Assembly: GCF_026712185.1 (NCBI RefSeq)
Contig: NZ_JAPPUX010000004.1
Location: 124,001-188,000, forward strand
DNA from: Nocardioides pini
Lineage (GTDB): Bacteria; Actinomycetota; Actinomycetes; Propionibacteriales; Nocardioidaceae
DNA length: 64,000 nt
Direction: 5' to 3'
Positions within the stretch are counted from its first letter, which is position 1. Every line of letters begins with the position of its first letter. Shown here piece by piece: positions 17,940 through 26,586 of this stretch. A program made the translations under genes and the position numbers. Below the pieces are notes generated by a model. It did no database searches. It had not been told where the DNA came from and saw only the letters and a list, made by a program, of their open reading frames with translations.

Positions 17940-19339
17940 GCGTCGCCACCCGACTGCAGTCGATGCAGCCGACCGACGTCGGCGTGCCGGGACCGACGTC
18001 GTGGGACATGGCCCGGGCCTTCCGCTCGGTGCGCGCCGACCCGCTCACCTTCCTCGGCGAGGTGTCGCGGCACTACGGCGACACCGTCTCCTTCCCGGTG
18101 CCCGGGGCGCCGGCCCTGCTGCTCAACGACCCCGCCGACGTCAAGCACGTGCTCCAGACCTCGGCGCGCAGCTGGGGCAAGGACACCGTCCAGTACGCCG
18201 CCCTGGCGCGGGTCACCGGACCCGGCCTCCTCGCCTCGGCCGAGCCGAGCTGGATCGACCACCGGCGGCTCGCCGCGCCGGCCTTCCACCACCAGCGCCT
18301 CGAGGCGGTGGGCCTCGAGGTGCGTGCGGCCGCCCGCACCGCCGTCGACGCCCGGCTGGGCGGACCGCACGCCCGCGCGATCGCCGCCGGGGCGGTCGTC
18401 GACGTCGCCGCGCTGACCCACACGATCGGCCTCGACGCCGTGGGTCGCGCGCTGTTCAGCACCGACCTGTCCGACCACGCCCACGACCTGCTGGCGGCCA
18501 CGAGCGAGGCCGCCGACCTGGTGGTGCGCCTCGGGCGCTCGGTCCTCCCCCGCGCCGAGTGGACCCCCACCCGGACCAACCTCCGCCTCCGATCCGCCCG
18601 TCGCCGCCTCGACGCCGGCGCCGCCGCGATCATCGCGGAGCGGCGGGCCCGCAACGCCCGCACGGGCGGCACGACCCACCACGGCGACGACCTGCTCGGG
18701 CTGCTCCTCGACAGCGGGATGGCGGACGGCGAGATCCGCGACGAGCTCGTCACGATGGTCATCGCCGGCCACGAGACGGTGGCCGCCGCGCTCGCGTGGA
18801 CCCTGATGCTCCTGGCCGAGCACCCCGAGGCGCAGGACCGCGTGCGCTCCGAGCTCGACGCCCACCCCGGGCCCGTGCCGCTCGTGGGCCACCGCGACCG
18901 GCTGCCCTGGACCCGTGCCGTGGTCGACGAGGCGCTGCGCCTCTACCCGCCGGCCTGGGCCATCTCCCGGCGCTCGCACCGCGACGACGAGCTCGGCGGG
19001 CGTCGCGTCCCGGCCGGCACGCTCGCGATCATCAGCCCCTGGCTGGTCCACCGACGCCCCGACCTCTGGACCGAGCCCGAGGCCTTCCGTCCGGATCGCT
19101 TCCTCGACGGCACCACCCGCACCGGCTACCTGCCCTTCGGCCAGGGACCGCGGCTGTGCATCGGCCGGGAGTTCGCGCTCGGGGAGATGGTCGTCGTCCT
19201 CGCCGAGCTGCTGCGCGAGCACCGCGTCGAGGTGCCCGGCGGGCCGGGCGGCTGGAGGCGACCCGTCGCGGAGGCGAAGGTCGCCGTCCACCCCCGCGGT
19301 GGCATGCCGCTCGTCGTCCGACGGACGGGCACTCCGTGA
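17936..19339 (+). CDS. Cytochrome P450, probable carotenoid hydroxylase
   Basis: A 467-residue P450. The heme-binding loop is FGQGPRLCIGREF with the thiolate Cys at about residue 408; the I-helix reads VIAGHETVAAALAW; and the K-helix has VDEALRLYPPAW (E-x-x-R). The substrate is inferred from position between lycopene cyclase and a carotenoid-type glycosyltransferase. Thermus uses a P450 (CYP175A1) to hydroxylate beta-carotene at C3, and an analogous role would create the hydroxyl group that the next two gene products could glycosylate and acylate. Redox partners are not encoded nearby. The start overlaps crtYd (ATGA). Confidence 0.9.
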   Translation: MSVATRLQSMQPTDVGVPGPTSWDMARAFRSVRADPLTFLGEVSRHYGDTVSFPVPGAPALLLNDPADVKHVLQTSARSWGKDTVQYAALARVTGPGLLASAEPSWIDHRRLAAPAFHHQRLEAVGLEVRAAARTAVDARLGGPHARAIAAGAVVDVAALTHTIGLDAVGRALFSTDLSDHAHDLLAATSEAADLVVRLGRSVLPRAEWTPTRTNLRLRSARRRLDAGAAAIIAERRARNARTGGTTHHGDDLLGLLLDSGMADGEIRDELVTMVIAGHETVAAALAWTLMLLAEHPEAQDRVRSELDAHPGPVPLVGHRDRLPWTRAVVDEALRLYPPAWAISRRSHRDDELGGRRVPAGTLAIISPWLVHRRPDLWTEPEAFRPDRFLDGTTRTGYLPFGQGPRLCIGREFALGEMVVVLAELLREHRVEVPGGPGGWRRPVAEAKVAVHPRGGMPLVVRRTGTP

Positions 19340-20517
19340 CGGCCGCGCTCCTCGTCGACCTCGTGCTCGCCGCGCTCCTCCTCGGAGCCGCGGTGTGGGC
19401 GCAGCGGCTGGTGGCCGACCTCCGCACCCTCCCGCGTGTCGGTGTCGCGAGCGGCACGAGTCCGTCGGTGTCGGTGGTGGTCCCCGCGCGTGACGAGGAG
19501 ATGGCACTGCCGGCGCTGCTGCGGTCGGTGGCCGAGCAGGTGCCGCCCGTCCGCGAGGTCGTCGTCGTCGACGACGCGTCGCGCGACGCGACCGCCGCCG
19601 TGGCCCGCGACGGGGGCGCCCGGGTCGTGCCGGCCGGCACGCCGCCACCGGGCTGGACCGGCAAGGCGTGGGCCTGCCACACCGGCGCCGCGGCGACCAC
19701 CGGCGACCTGCTGCTCCTCCTCGACGCCGACACGGTCCTCCGGCCGGGTGCGCTCGCGGGCCTGCTCGCAGCGCACGCCCGGCACGGCGGGCTCGTGTCG
19801 GTGCAGCCGCACCACGACGTCGTACGCCCCTACGAGCAGCTGTCGGCCTACTTCAACGTCGTCGCACTGATGGCCAGCGCTGCCTTCACCCGTCGCGGCC
19901 GGGACGACGCCGCCCACGCGCCGATGGCGTTCGGACCGTGCCTGTTGTCCTCCCGCGAGGACTACCGCCACGCCGGTGGGCACGAGGCCGTCCGCGCCGA
20001 CATCCTCGACGACGCCGCCCTCGCCGCCGCCTACCAGCGGGCGGGGCTGCCCGTGTGGTGCGCGGTCGGGGGCGACGCGGTGCGCATGCGCAGCTATCCC
20101 GGCGGGCTGGGCCAGCTCGTGGCCGGCTGGACGAAGAACATCGCCTCCGGGGCAGCGGACGCGGCGCCGTCGGCGACCGCCGCCACCGTCGCCTGGATCA
20201 GCGCCCACCACGCCGTCGCCGTCGGGGCGGTCCTGTCCCTCCTCGTCGCGCTGACCGGACGGGGCGGGTCCCTCGTGGCCGGCAGCCCGCTCCTGTGGGC
20301 GGCGGCCTACGTCGCCGTGGCCCTGCAGCTGCGCTGGCTGCTCCGCCGCGCCGGCTCGTTCCGGTGGTGGGCGTGGTCGCTGTTCCCGGTGCCCCTGCTG
20401 GCCTTCGACCTCGTCTTCGCGCGCTCGCTCGCCCTGACCGTCGTCCGCCGCTCGGTGCCGTGGCGCGGCCGCGACGTGTCCCTCGCGCGCGGCCCGTCCG
20501 GGGAGGAGGTGGTCTGA
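19336..20517 (+). CDS. Family 2 glycosyltransferase, carotenoid glycosyltransferase-like (CrtQ type)
   Basis: A 393-residue membrane-anchored GT-A glycosyltransferase starting at GTG 19336. An N-terminal membrane helix (about 3-22) is followed by SVSVVVPARDEEMALPALL, VVVDDASRDATAAVA and LLLLDADTVLRPGAL (the D-x-D metal site). Hydrophobic segments near the C-terminus anchor the protein. This architecture fits the CrtQ glycosyltransferase of staphyloxanthin synthesis. With an acyltransferase of the CrtO type directly after it, the likely product is a glycosylated carotenoid. Sugar identity cannot be told. Coupled to both neighbours by stop-start overlaps. Confidence 0.86.
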   Translation: MTAALLVDLVLAALLLGAAVWAQRLVADLRTLPRVGVASGTSPSVSVVVPARDEEMALPALLRSVAEQVPPVREVVVVDDASRDATAAVARDGGARVVPAGTPPPGWTGKAWACHTGAAATTGDLLLLLDADTVLRPGALAGLLAAHARHGGLVSVQPHHDVVRPYEQLSAYFNVVALMASAAFTRRGRDDAAHAPMAFGPCLLSSREDYRHAGGHEAVRADILDDAALAAAYQRAGLPVWCAVGGDAVRMRSYPGGLGQLVAGWTKNIASGAADAAPSATAATVAWISAHHAVAVGAVLSLLVALTGRGGSLVAGSPLLWAAAYVAVALQLRWLLRRAGSFRWWAWSLFPVPLLAFDLVFARSLALTVVRRSVPWRGRDVSLARGPSGEEVV

Positions 20518-21017
20518 TGCTCCGACTCGTCATGCCCCAGACGGCCACCATCGTGGTCGACGTCGTCGCGTGGGGCGTCTTCCACGCCGCCACCGGCTAT
20601 GCCGCGCACCGGCTCGGTGACGAGCGGCTGTCCCGCGACGGCTGGGGGCTGCGGGAGCGGGCCTTCGAGGACCGCGGCCGGTGGTACCGCCGACGGCTGC
20701 ACATCCACCGCTGGAAGGACCGGCTCCCCGAGGCGGGCGCGCTGTTCGAGGGCGGCGTCAGCAAGCGCGAGCTGCCGGCGCTCGACGCCGACGGCCTCGA
20801 GCTGTTCGTGCGCGAGACCCGACGCGCCGAGCTGGGGCACTGGTGGGCGCTGTGGTGCAGCCCGCTCTTCGTCCTCTGGAACCCGCCCCTGGCGGCGTTC
20901 CTGCTCGCCGCCTACGGCGTGCTGGTCAACCTGCCGTTCATCGCCGTCCAGCGCTACAACCGCTTCCGGACCCAGGCCCTGCTCGCGCGACTCGCACGCC
21001 GGCGGAGCACGACATGA
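20517..21017 (+). CDS. Glycosyl-carotenoid acyltransferase (CrtO-type)
   Basis: A 166-residue membrane protein with hydrophobic segments at the N-terminus and near residues 115-145. The stretch LHIHRWKDRLPEAGALF is the hallmark of glycosyl-4,4'-diaponeurosporenoate acyltransferase, the last enzyme of staphyloxanthin synthesis, which esterifies the sugar of the carotenoid glycoside with a fatty acid. LGHWWALWCSPLFVLWNPP follows the family pattern. Here the acceptor is more likely a C40 carotenoid glycoside, because crtB/crtI and a lycopene cyclase precede it (inference). ATG 20517 shares a base with the glycosyltransferase stop (TGATG). Confidence 0.82.
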   Translation: MLRLVMPQTATIVVDVVAWGVFHAATGYAAHRLGDERLSRDGWGLRERAFEDRGRWYRRRLHIHRWKDRLPEAGALFEGGVSKRELPALDADGLELFVRETRRAELGHWWALWCSPLFVLWNPPLAAFLLAAYGVLVNLPFIAVQRYNRFRTQALLARLARRRSTT

Positions 21018-21883
21018 CCACCCCCGCGACCTCCCGGTCCCGCGTCGGTGCCGCCTCGGCGGCGCCGCAGGGCGAGGTCGCGGCCCCGCAGGAGTCCCGG
21101 CACGGGCCGATCGCCCAGCTGCTGATCGCGTGGTCGCCGCTGAGCGCGATCCTGGTGGCCTACTGGGTGGCGCAGTGGGTCACCGCGCCCCTCGGGGTGG
21201 GCAACGGCGCCGACACCAACCGGCTCGGCGCGAGCCTGCACGTGCTCGGCCCGGCGCGCGCCGACGAGACGCTGCTCGGCACGGTCCCCAGCGTGTGGCT
21301 GCAGGCCCGCCTCGTGGACGGCTCGGCTCACTGGTACGACGTCGTGGCGGCGCTCGTCTACGTCACCCACTTCGTGACCATCCCGCTCATCACCGCGGTC
21401 GTGTGGTTCCGGCTGCGCGACCGCTTCGGCCAGTGGCTCACCGCGGTGCTCGCGATGTCCTTTCTCGGCATCGCCGGCTACCTCGCCTACCCGGCCGCGC
21501 CGCCCTGGCTCGCCGCCCGGCGCGGCGACATCGGCACGCTCGAGCGCATCTCCCACCTCGGCTGGGAGCACCTCGGTCTCGACGCGGTCGGCCGGCTCGT
21601 GCAGCTCGGGCAGTCGGGCAGCAACCCGGTGGCCGCGATGCCGTCGCTGCACGCCGGCGCCGCGCTGCTGGCGGCGCTGTTCCTGTGGCCGTCGGTGTCG
21701 GTGGTCTCGCGCGCCCTGCTGGCGGCGTACGCCCTGGCCATGGCGCTGACCCTCGTCTACACCGGCGAGCACTACGTGGTCGACGTGCTCGCAGGCTGGC
21801 TCGTCGCCATCCTCGGCATCGCCGTCTCGCAGCTGGTGGTCCGCCTGACCCGCGAGCCCCGGGCGTCGGGAGGGGCGACATGA
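21014..21883 (+). CDS. PAP2-family membrane phosphatase / phosphotransferase
   Basis: A 289-residue integral membrane protein of the PAP2 / Aur1-like superfamily. It has about six hydrophobic segments. Phosphatase motifs are AYPAAPPWLAARRGD, MPSLHAGAAL (P-S-x-H) and YTGEHYVVDVLAG (the catalytic His-x3-Asp). Members either hydrolyse lipid phosphates or transfer phospho-head-groups. Its fully coupled place in a carotenoid and quinol lipid operon is unexplained: it might dephosphorylate prenyl diphosphates or lipid intermediates, or attach a head group to the product. This is speculation; the sequence supports only the superfamily. Confidence 0.85.
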   Translation: MTTPATSRSRVGAASAAPQGEVAAPQESRHGPIAQLLIAWSPLSAILVAYWVAQWVTAPLGVGNGADTNRLGASLHVLGPARADETLLGTVPSVWLQARLVDGSAHWYDVVAALVYVTHFVTIPLITAVVWFRLRDRFGQWLTAVLAMSFLGIAGYLAYPAAPPWLAARRGDIGTLERISHLGWEHLGLDAVGRLVQLGQSGSNPVAAMPSLHAGAALLAALFLWPSVSVVSRALLAAYALAMALTLVYTGEHYVVDVLAGWLVAILGIAVSQLVVRLTREPRASGGAT

Positions 21884-22719
21884 GCACCCGCCCCGTGACC
21901 GGCGTGGCCGCCGGCCGCTCGTCCTCCCCCTCGCACGCCCGCGCGCTCGTGGGCGCCGCCCACGCGGGGCCGGCCCTCGCGGTCACCGTCCTGGCCGCGC
22001 TCCTGTCGGTCGCGCAGGGCCTGCCCGCGACGACGACCGCGGTGCTCGTGGCCGCCGTCCTCGCCGGCCAGCTCTCGATCGGGTGGAGCAACGACCTCGT
22101 CGACCGCTCCCGCGACCGCGCGGCCGGGCGGGGTGACAAGCCGCTCGCCGCGGACGACGGCCCGGTCGCCGTCGTCCGGGTGGCGTGCGGCGTCGCCGTC
22201 GTCGCATGCGTCGTCCTGTCGCTCGCCCTCGGACCCGCCGCCGGTCTCGTGCACCTGGCATGCGTCGCGTCGGCGTGGGCCTACAACGTCTGGCTGAAGG
22301 CGACGGTCTGGTCCTGGGTGCCCTACGCCGTGTCGTTCGGCGGGCTCACGGCGGTGGTCACCCTCGCCGACGGCGAGGCACCGCCGTGGTGGTGGCCGGT
22401 CGGCGCCGCGCTGCTCGGCGTCGCGGCCCACCTCCTCAACGTGCTGCCCGACCTCGCGGACGACGCCGCCACCGGCGTGCGCGGTCTCCCCCACCGCCTC
22501 GGGGAGCGACGCATCGCCCCGGTCGCCGCCGTCGTCCTGGTCGCGGCGACCACAGTGGTCCTCGTCGGGGCGGGGCCGCCGGTGGCCGCCACGGTGGCCG
22601 TCGCGGTCGTCGTGCTCGCGCTGGCGGGCGTGGTGGTCGTCGGCACCGGACGCCGGCCCTTCGTCGCGGCGGTCGCCATCGCCCTGACCGACGCCCTGCT
22701 GCTGGTGGTGGCCCGATGA
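21880..22719 (+). CDS. UbiA-family membrane prenyltransferase
   Basis: A 279-residue prenyltransferase with about eight to nine membrane helices. The first Asp-rich motif is NDLVDRSRDRAAGRGDKPLA (N-D-x2-D-x3-D) and the second is NVLPDLADDAATGVRGLP (D-x2-D-D). The R-x-x-K-P ending of the first motif is typical of enzymes that prenylate aromatic acceptors, and less like lycopene elongases, though that alternative cannot be excluded beside crt genes. With the type III PKS, methyltransferase, monooxygenase and geranylgeranyl reductase nearby, it most likely transfers a geranyl or geranylgeranyl group onto a phenolic lipid. The start overlaps the PAP2 stop. Confidence 0.88.
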   Translation: MSTRPVTGVAAGRSSSPSHARALVGAAHAGPALAVTVLAALLSVAQGLPATTTAVLVAAVLAGQLSIGWSNDLVDRSRDRAAGRGDKPLAADDGPVAVVRVACGVAVVACVVLSLALGPAAGLVHLACVASAWAYNVWLKATVWSWVPYAVSFGGLTAVVTLADGEAPPWWWPVGAALLGVAAHLLNVLPDLADDAATGVRGLPHRLGERRIAPVAAVVLVAATTVVLVGAGPPVAATVAVAVVVLALAGVVVVGTGRRPFVAAVAIALTDALLLVVAR

Positions 22720-23927
22720 GCCGCGGCAGCGCCACCGAGCACTGGGACCTCGTCGTCGTCGGTGCCGGCCCCGCCGGGTCCGCGACCGCGCTCGGCGCGC
22801 TGGCCGAGGACCCGGGCCTGCGCGTCCTGCTCCTCGACCGCAGCGAGTTCCCGCGCGACAAGTCCTGCGGCGACGGCATCGCCCCCCACGTCCTCGACGC
22901 CCTCGCACCGGTCGGAGCCGCCGACGTCGTCGACGGGTGGGCGCCGCTGCGCGACCTCGAGCTGGCCCATGGCGACGTGTCGGTCGCGGGCCCCATGCGT
23001 CGCGAGGTGCACGTCGTGCCGCGGCAGGTGCTCGACGCCCGGCTCGTCGAGCGGGCGGTGTCCGCCGGAGCGGTGCTGCGCACCCACCGCGCCACGTCGC
23101 TCAGCCGCACGGGCACCCCCGTGGTGTCCGGCGAGCTGTCCGCCGACGTGGTCGTCGGCGCCGACGGCGCCCACTCCTTCGTCCGGACGGCGCTGCTGGG
23201 CAAGCGCCGCGAGCCGCGCGCCATCGCAATCCGCGGCTACGCACCGACCACGCCCGAGATGGCGGGGAGGCAGGTCATCCGCTACGGCAACCGGCGCCAG
23301 CCGTCCTACGCCTGGGCCTTCGACCGCGGCGACGGCCTGGCCAACGTCGGCTACGGCGAGCTGCTGCCCGGCGAGCGCCACGGCGGTGCACCGAGCCGCA
23401 GGCTGCTCCTCGACCAGCTGGAGGAGCTGGTCCCCGGCGCCGCCAGCACCGGTGACGACTGGCGCGGCCACCACCTGCCCCTGAGCACCTGGCGGTGGGA
23501 CCAGCCCGACGGCCCGGTCCTGCTCGTCGGCGACGCCGCCGGACTCGTCAACCCGATGACCGGTGAGGGGATCTACTACGCCGTCGCCACCGGGATCGCC
23601 GCCGGACGCACCGCGGCGCGGGCGGTCCGGGCGGGTCGGCCCGCGGAGGCCGGCGCCCGCCACCGGCACACCGTCCGCGCCCTGCTCGGGACGCACCTGC
23701 GCCACACGTGGGCGGCCTCGCGGCTCGCGCAGTCGCCCCGCATCGTCGACGCGGGCATCCGCGCCGCCACCCGCGACCGCCACGCCTTCGACGCGCTCGT
23801 CGAGCTCGGCCTCGGCGACGGCCGCATCGACGCCCGGCTGGCGGGCGGCCTGCTGCGCAGCCTCGCCCGCCCGGACCGACCCGCCCGACCCGACCTGCCT
23901 TCGACCCCCACACCCCGAGGTGGCTGA
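22716..23927 (+). CDS. Geranylgeranyl reductase family FAD oxidoreductase
   Basis: A 403-residue flavoprotein. The FAD site is [20 protein letters not shown] near the N-terminus, then [19 protein letters not shown], the Cys-Gly-Asp-Gly signature of the geranylgeranyl reductase family, [10 protein letters not shown], and [21 protein letters not shown]. Family members hydrogenate isoprenoid double bonds of prenyl diphosphates, archaeal lipids or prenylated quinones, using NADPH or ferredoxin. In this operon it could saturate the chain transferred by the UbiA enzyme; reduction of a menaquinone chain is an alternative. Only one base separates its stop from the PKS start. Confidence 0.9.
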   Translation: MSRGSATEHWDLVVVGAGPAGSATALGALAEDPGLRVLLLDRSEFPRDKSCGDGIAPHVLDALAPVGAADVVDGWAPLRDLELAHGDVSVAGPMRREVHVVPRQVLDARLVERAVSAGAVLRTHRATSLSRTGTPVVSGELSADVVVGADGAHSFVRTALLGKRREPRAIAIRGYAPTTPEMAGRQVIRYGNRRQPSYAWAFDRGDGLANVGYGELLPGERHGGAPSRRLLLDQLEELVPGAASTGDDWRGHHLPLSTWRWDQPDGPVLLVGDAAGLVNPMTGEGIYYAVATGIAAGRTAARAVRAGRPAEAGARHRHTVRALLGTHLRHTWAASRLAQSPRIVDAGIRAATRDRHAFDALVELGLGDGRIDARLAGGLLRSLARPDRPARPDLPSTPTPRGG

Positions 23928-23928
23928 C

Positions 23929-24993
23929 ATGAGGATCCTCTCCGTACGAGGCGCACTGCCGTCCCACTCGCACCCGCAGGCCGAGATCACCGAGGCCTTC
24001 GGCGCGTTCATCTCCGAGCGCAGCCTCGACCGGTCGTTGCTGCGCCGCTTCCACGCCAATGCCGGGGTCGAGCGACGCCACACCGTCCTGCCGCTCGACC
24101 AGTACGCCGGGCTCGGCGACTTCGGCCACGCCAACGACCTGTTCATCGAGCACGCCGTCGAGCTGGGCTCGCGCGCGCTCGTCGACGCCCTCAAGGCCGC
24201 CGACCTCACGCCCTCCGACGTCGGCCTCGTCGTCACCGCGACGGTCACGGGGCTCGCCGTGCCCTCGCTCGACGCCCGCATCGCCGCCCAGGTCGGCCTG
24301 CGGGAGGACGTGCGCCGGATGCCGCTCGTCGGGCTCGGCTGCGTCGCCGGCGCCGCCGGCATCGCGCGCGTCCACGACTACCTCCTGGGGCACCCCGACC
24401 ACACCGCGGTGCTCATCGCCGTGGAGCTGTGCTCGCTGACCGTGCAGCGCGACGACGCGTCGGTGCCGAACCTCGTGGCGAGCGGTCTCTTCGGCGACGG
24501 GGCCGCGGCCGTCGTCGCGGTCGGGTCGTCGGGCCCGTCCGGCCGGCCGGATCCCGTCGAGGTCCTCGACTCGCGCAGCCGCCTCTACCCCGACAGCGAG
24601 CGCACCATGGGCTTCGACGTCACCGGCAACGGCCTGCGCATCGTGCTCGACGCCGAGGTGCCCACCCTGGTGGGCCGCTTCGTGCGTGGGGACGTCGACG
24701 CCTTCCTCGCCGACCACGGCCTCACGCGCGCGGACATCGGCTGGTGGGTCTGCCATCCCGGCGGTCCCAAGGTGATCGAGGCGCTCGAGCAGGCACTCGA
24801 GGTGCCGAGGGACGCGGTCCGGCTGACGTGGGAGTCGCTGGCCCGGGTGGGCAACCTCTCCTCGGTGTCGGTCCTGCACGTCCTGGAGGACACCCTGCGT
24901 GAGCGTCCCCCCGCCCCCGGCAGCCACGGCGTCCTGATGGCGATGGGCCCGGGCTTCTGCTCCGAGCTCGTGCTGCTGAGGGCCGCGTCGTGA
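23929..24993 (+). CDS. Type III polyketide synthase (alkylresorcinol / phenolic lipid synthase-like)
   Basis: A 354-residue chalcone-synthase-fold enzyme. The catalytic triad is visible: Cys138 in [15 protein letters not shown], His276 in [10 protein letters not shown], and Asn309 in [23 protein letters not shown] is the usual conserved loop. Homologues in Streptomyces griseus (SrsA) and Actinoplanes (AgqA) extend long acyl starters with malonyl or methylmalonyl-CoA to alkylresorcinols or pyrones. The ICMT-type methyltransferase and FAD monooxygenase directly downstream repeat the SrsA-SrsB-SrsC order. The acyl starter length and extender cannot be read by eye. The stop overlaps the next GTG. 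Confidence 0.93.
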   Translation: MRILSVRGALPSHSHPQAEITEAFGAFISERSLDRSLLRRFHANAGVERRHTVLPLDQYAGLGDFGHANDLFIEHAVELGSRALVDALKAADLTPSDVGLVVTATVTGLAVPSLDARIAAQVGLREDVRRMPLVGLGCVAGAAGIARVHDYLLGHPDHTAVLIAVELCSLTVQRDDASVPNLVASGLFGDGAAAVVAVGSSGPSGRPDPVEVLDSRSRLYPDSERTMGFDVTGNGLRIVLDAEVPTLVGRFVRGDVDAFLADHGLTRADIGWWVCHPGGPKVIEALEQALEVPRDAVRLTWESLARVGNLSSVSVLHVLEDTLRERPPAPGSHGVLMAMGPGFCSELVLLRAAS

Positions 24994-25553
24994 CCGGGCT
25001 CGTCGCGTTCACCGTCCTGGTGGCGCTCGTCGGCCTCGAGCGGGTCGCCGAGCTCGTCGTCTCGACCCGCAACGCCCGGTGGAGCCGCGAGCGCGGCGGT
25101 GTCGAGCACGGGCTGGGGCACTTCCCGTTCATGGTCGTGCTGCACACCGGCCTGCTCGTCGGCGCGCTCGCCGAGGCGTGGATCCGGCAGCCGCAGGTCC
25201 CGGCCGCCCTGGCGTGGTCGATGCTCGCGCTCGTCGTCGCGTCGCAGGCCCTCCGCTGGTGGTGCATCGCCACCCTGGGCCCGCGGTGGAACACCCGCGT
25301 GATCGTCGTGCCGGGGATGCCGCCCGTCACCTCGGGTCCCTACCGGTTCCTGCGCCACCCCAACTACGTGGCCGTCGTGGTCGAGGGGATCGCGCTGCCG
25401 CTGGTGCACGCGGCCTGGATCACCGCGCTGGTCTTTACCGTCCTGAACGCCGCCCTGCTCGTCGTACGCATCCGCGTCGAGGACGCGGCACTGGCCACCC
25501 TGCCGCGATCCGACGCGGCCCCGGAGCCCCGGACGGAGGCCGCCGGTGCATGA
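24990..25553 (+). CDS. ICMT-type membrane methyltransferase (SrsB-like)
   Basis: A 187-residue membrane protein starting at GTG 24990. It has an N-terminal membrane helix, further hydrophobic helices, and the isoprenylcysteine methyltransferase C-terminal signature [20 protein letters not shown] (R-H-P-x-Y, SAM binding). In phenolic lipid clusters this enzyme O-methylates the alkylresorcinol or its hydroxylated product, and that is the likely role here. The gene overlaps the PKS stop by four bases and the monooxygenase start by eight. Confidence 0.88.
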   Translation: MTGLVAFTVLVALVGLERVAELVVSTRNARWSRERGGVEHGLGHFPFMVVLHTGLLVGALAEAWIRQPQVPAALAWSMLALVVASQALRWWCIATLGPRWNTRVIVVPGMPPVTSGPYRFLRHPNYVAVVVEGIALPLVHAAWITALVFTVLNAALLVVRIRVEDAALATLPRSDAAPEPRTEAAGA

Positions 25554-26586
25554 CGTGGTGGTGGCCGGTGGTGGGCCGGTAGGCCTCGCGGCCGCGCTGC
25601 ACGCCCACCGCGCCGGGCTCTCGGTCGTGGTGCGCGAGCCCCGGACCGGTCCCATCGACAAGGCGTGCGGCGAGGGACTGATGCCCGGCGCCGTCGCCGA
25701 GCTGGCCGTCCTCGAGGTGCACCCGCACGGCCGCGAGCTCAGCGGGATCCGCTACCTCGACGCGAACGCCGGCGGCCCCGGGGCGACCGCGAGGTTCGCC
25801 CGTGGGCCGGGACGCGGGGTCCGCCGCACCGTGCTCCACGATGCCCTGGCCGCGCGGGTCGCCGCCGCCGGGATCGTCGTGGACCCCCGCCCCGTCGCCC
25901 GTGTCGACGACGCCGGCGACCATTTGCTCGTCGACGGCGAGCCGGCCCGCCACCTCCTCGCCGCGGACGGCCTGCACTCCCCCGTGCGGCGCCTCGTCGG
26001 CCTCGACGCGCCCGTCTCCGGGCGGCGCCGCTTCGGGCTGCGCTGCCACGTGCAGCAGGCGCCGTGGTCGTCCTACGTCGAGGTGCACTGGTCGCCGCGC
26101 GCCGAGGCCTACGTGACCCCCGTCGACGACGACCTCGTCGGCGTGGCCGTCCTGGGAGCGGCCGGGTCGCGCTTCGAGGAGCTCCTCGACGACTTCCCGC
26201 TGCTCCAGCAACGCCTCACCGGCCCGCGCACGCGGGTGATGGGCGCCGGCCCCCTGCGACAGCGCGCCCGCTCGCGGTCGGCCGGGCGGGTGCTGCTCGT
26301 CGGCGACGCCGGGGGCTACGTCGACGCGCTCACCGGCGAGGGCATCGCCCTCGGCCTCGCCCAGGCGCGCGTCGCCGTCGCCTGCATCGCCGAGGGCCGC
26401 ACCGAGCACTACGACCGGCTGGCCGGTCGGCTGGGCCTGCGGCACGAGCTGCTCACGCACGCCCTCCTGCGGGCCACCGCCCACGCCACCGTCCGCAGGC
26501 GCCTCGTCCCGGCCGCGTCCCGGCTGCCGTGGCTCTTCGACACCGCCGTCAACCAGCTCGCCCGACCCGTGGGGAGGCCCGCATGA
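25546..26586 (+). CDS. FAD-dependent monooxygenase (SrsC/AgqC-like)
   Basis: A 346-residue flavoprotein hydroxylase starting at GTG 25546. The FAD site is VVVAGGGPVGLAAALHAHRAG at the very N-terminus, then IDKACGEGLMPGAVAEL, LLAADGLHSPVRRLVG, and LLVGDAGGYVDALTGEGIAL. In the SrsABC and Agq systems such an enzyme hydroxylates the resorcinol ring, leading to hydroquinone or quinone lipids. It resembles the geranylgeranyl reductase in the same operon in its C-G-E/D-G motif, so its assignment as hydroxylase rather than reductase depends on the PKS-methyltransferase context. Confidence 0.86.
   Translation: MHDVVVAGGGPVGLAAALHAHRAGLSVVVREPRTGPIDKACGEGLMPGAVAELAVLEVHPHGRELSGIRYLDANAGGPGATARFARGPGRGVRRTVLHDALAARVAAAGIVVDPRPVARVDDAGDHLLVDGEPARHLLAADGLHSPVRRLVGLDAPVSGRRRFGLRCHVQQAPWSSYVEVHWSPRAEAYVTPVDDDLVGVAVLGAAGSRFEELLDDFPLLQQRLTGPRTRVMGAGPLRQRARSRSAGRVLLVGDAGGYVDALTGEGIALGLAQARVAVACIAEGRTEHYDRLAGRLGLRHELLTHALLRATAHATVRRRLVPAASRLPWLFDTAVNQLARPVGRPA

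Noticed and set aside
21880-22719. UbiA gene as a lycopene elongase (C50 carotenoid)
   Set aside because: The first motif ends R-x-x-K-P like aromatic prenyltransferases and the gene lies with reductase and PKS genes rather than beside crtYc/Yd. Kept as an alternative only; a phylogeny would decide.
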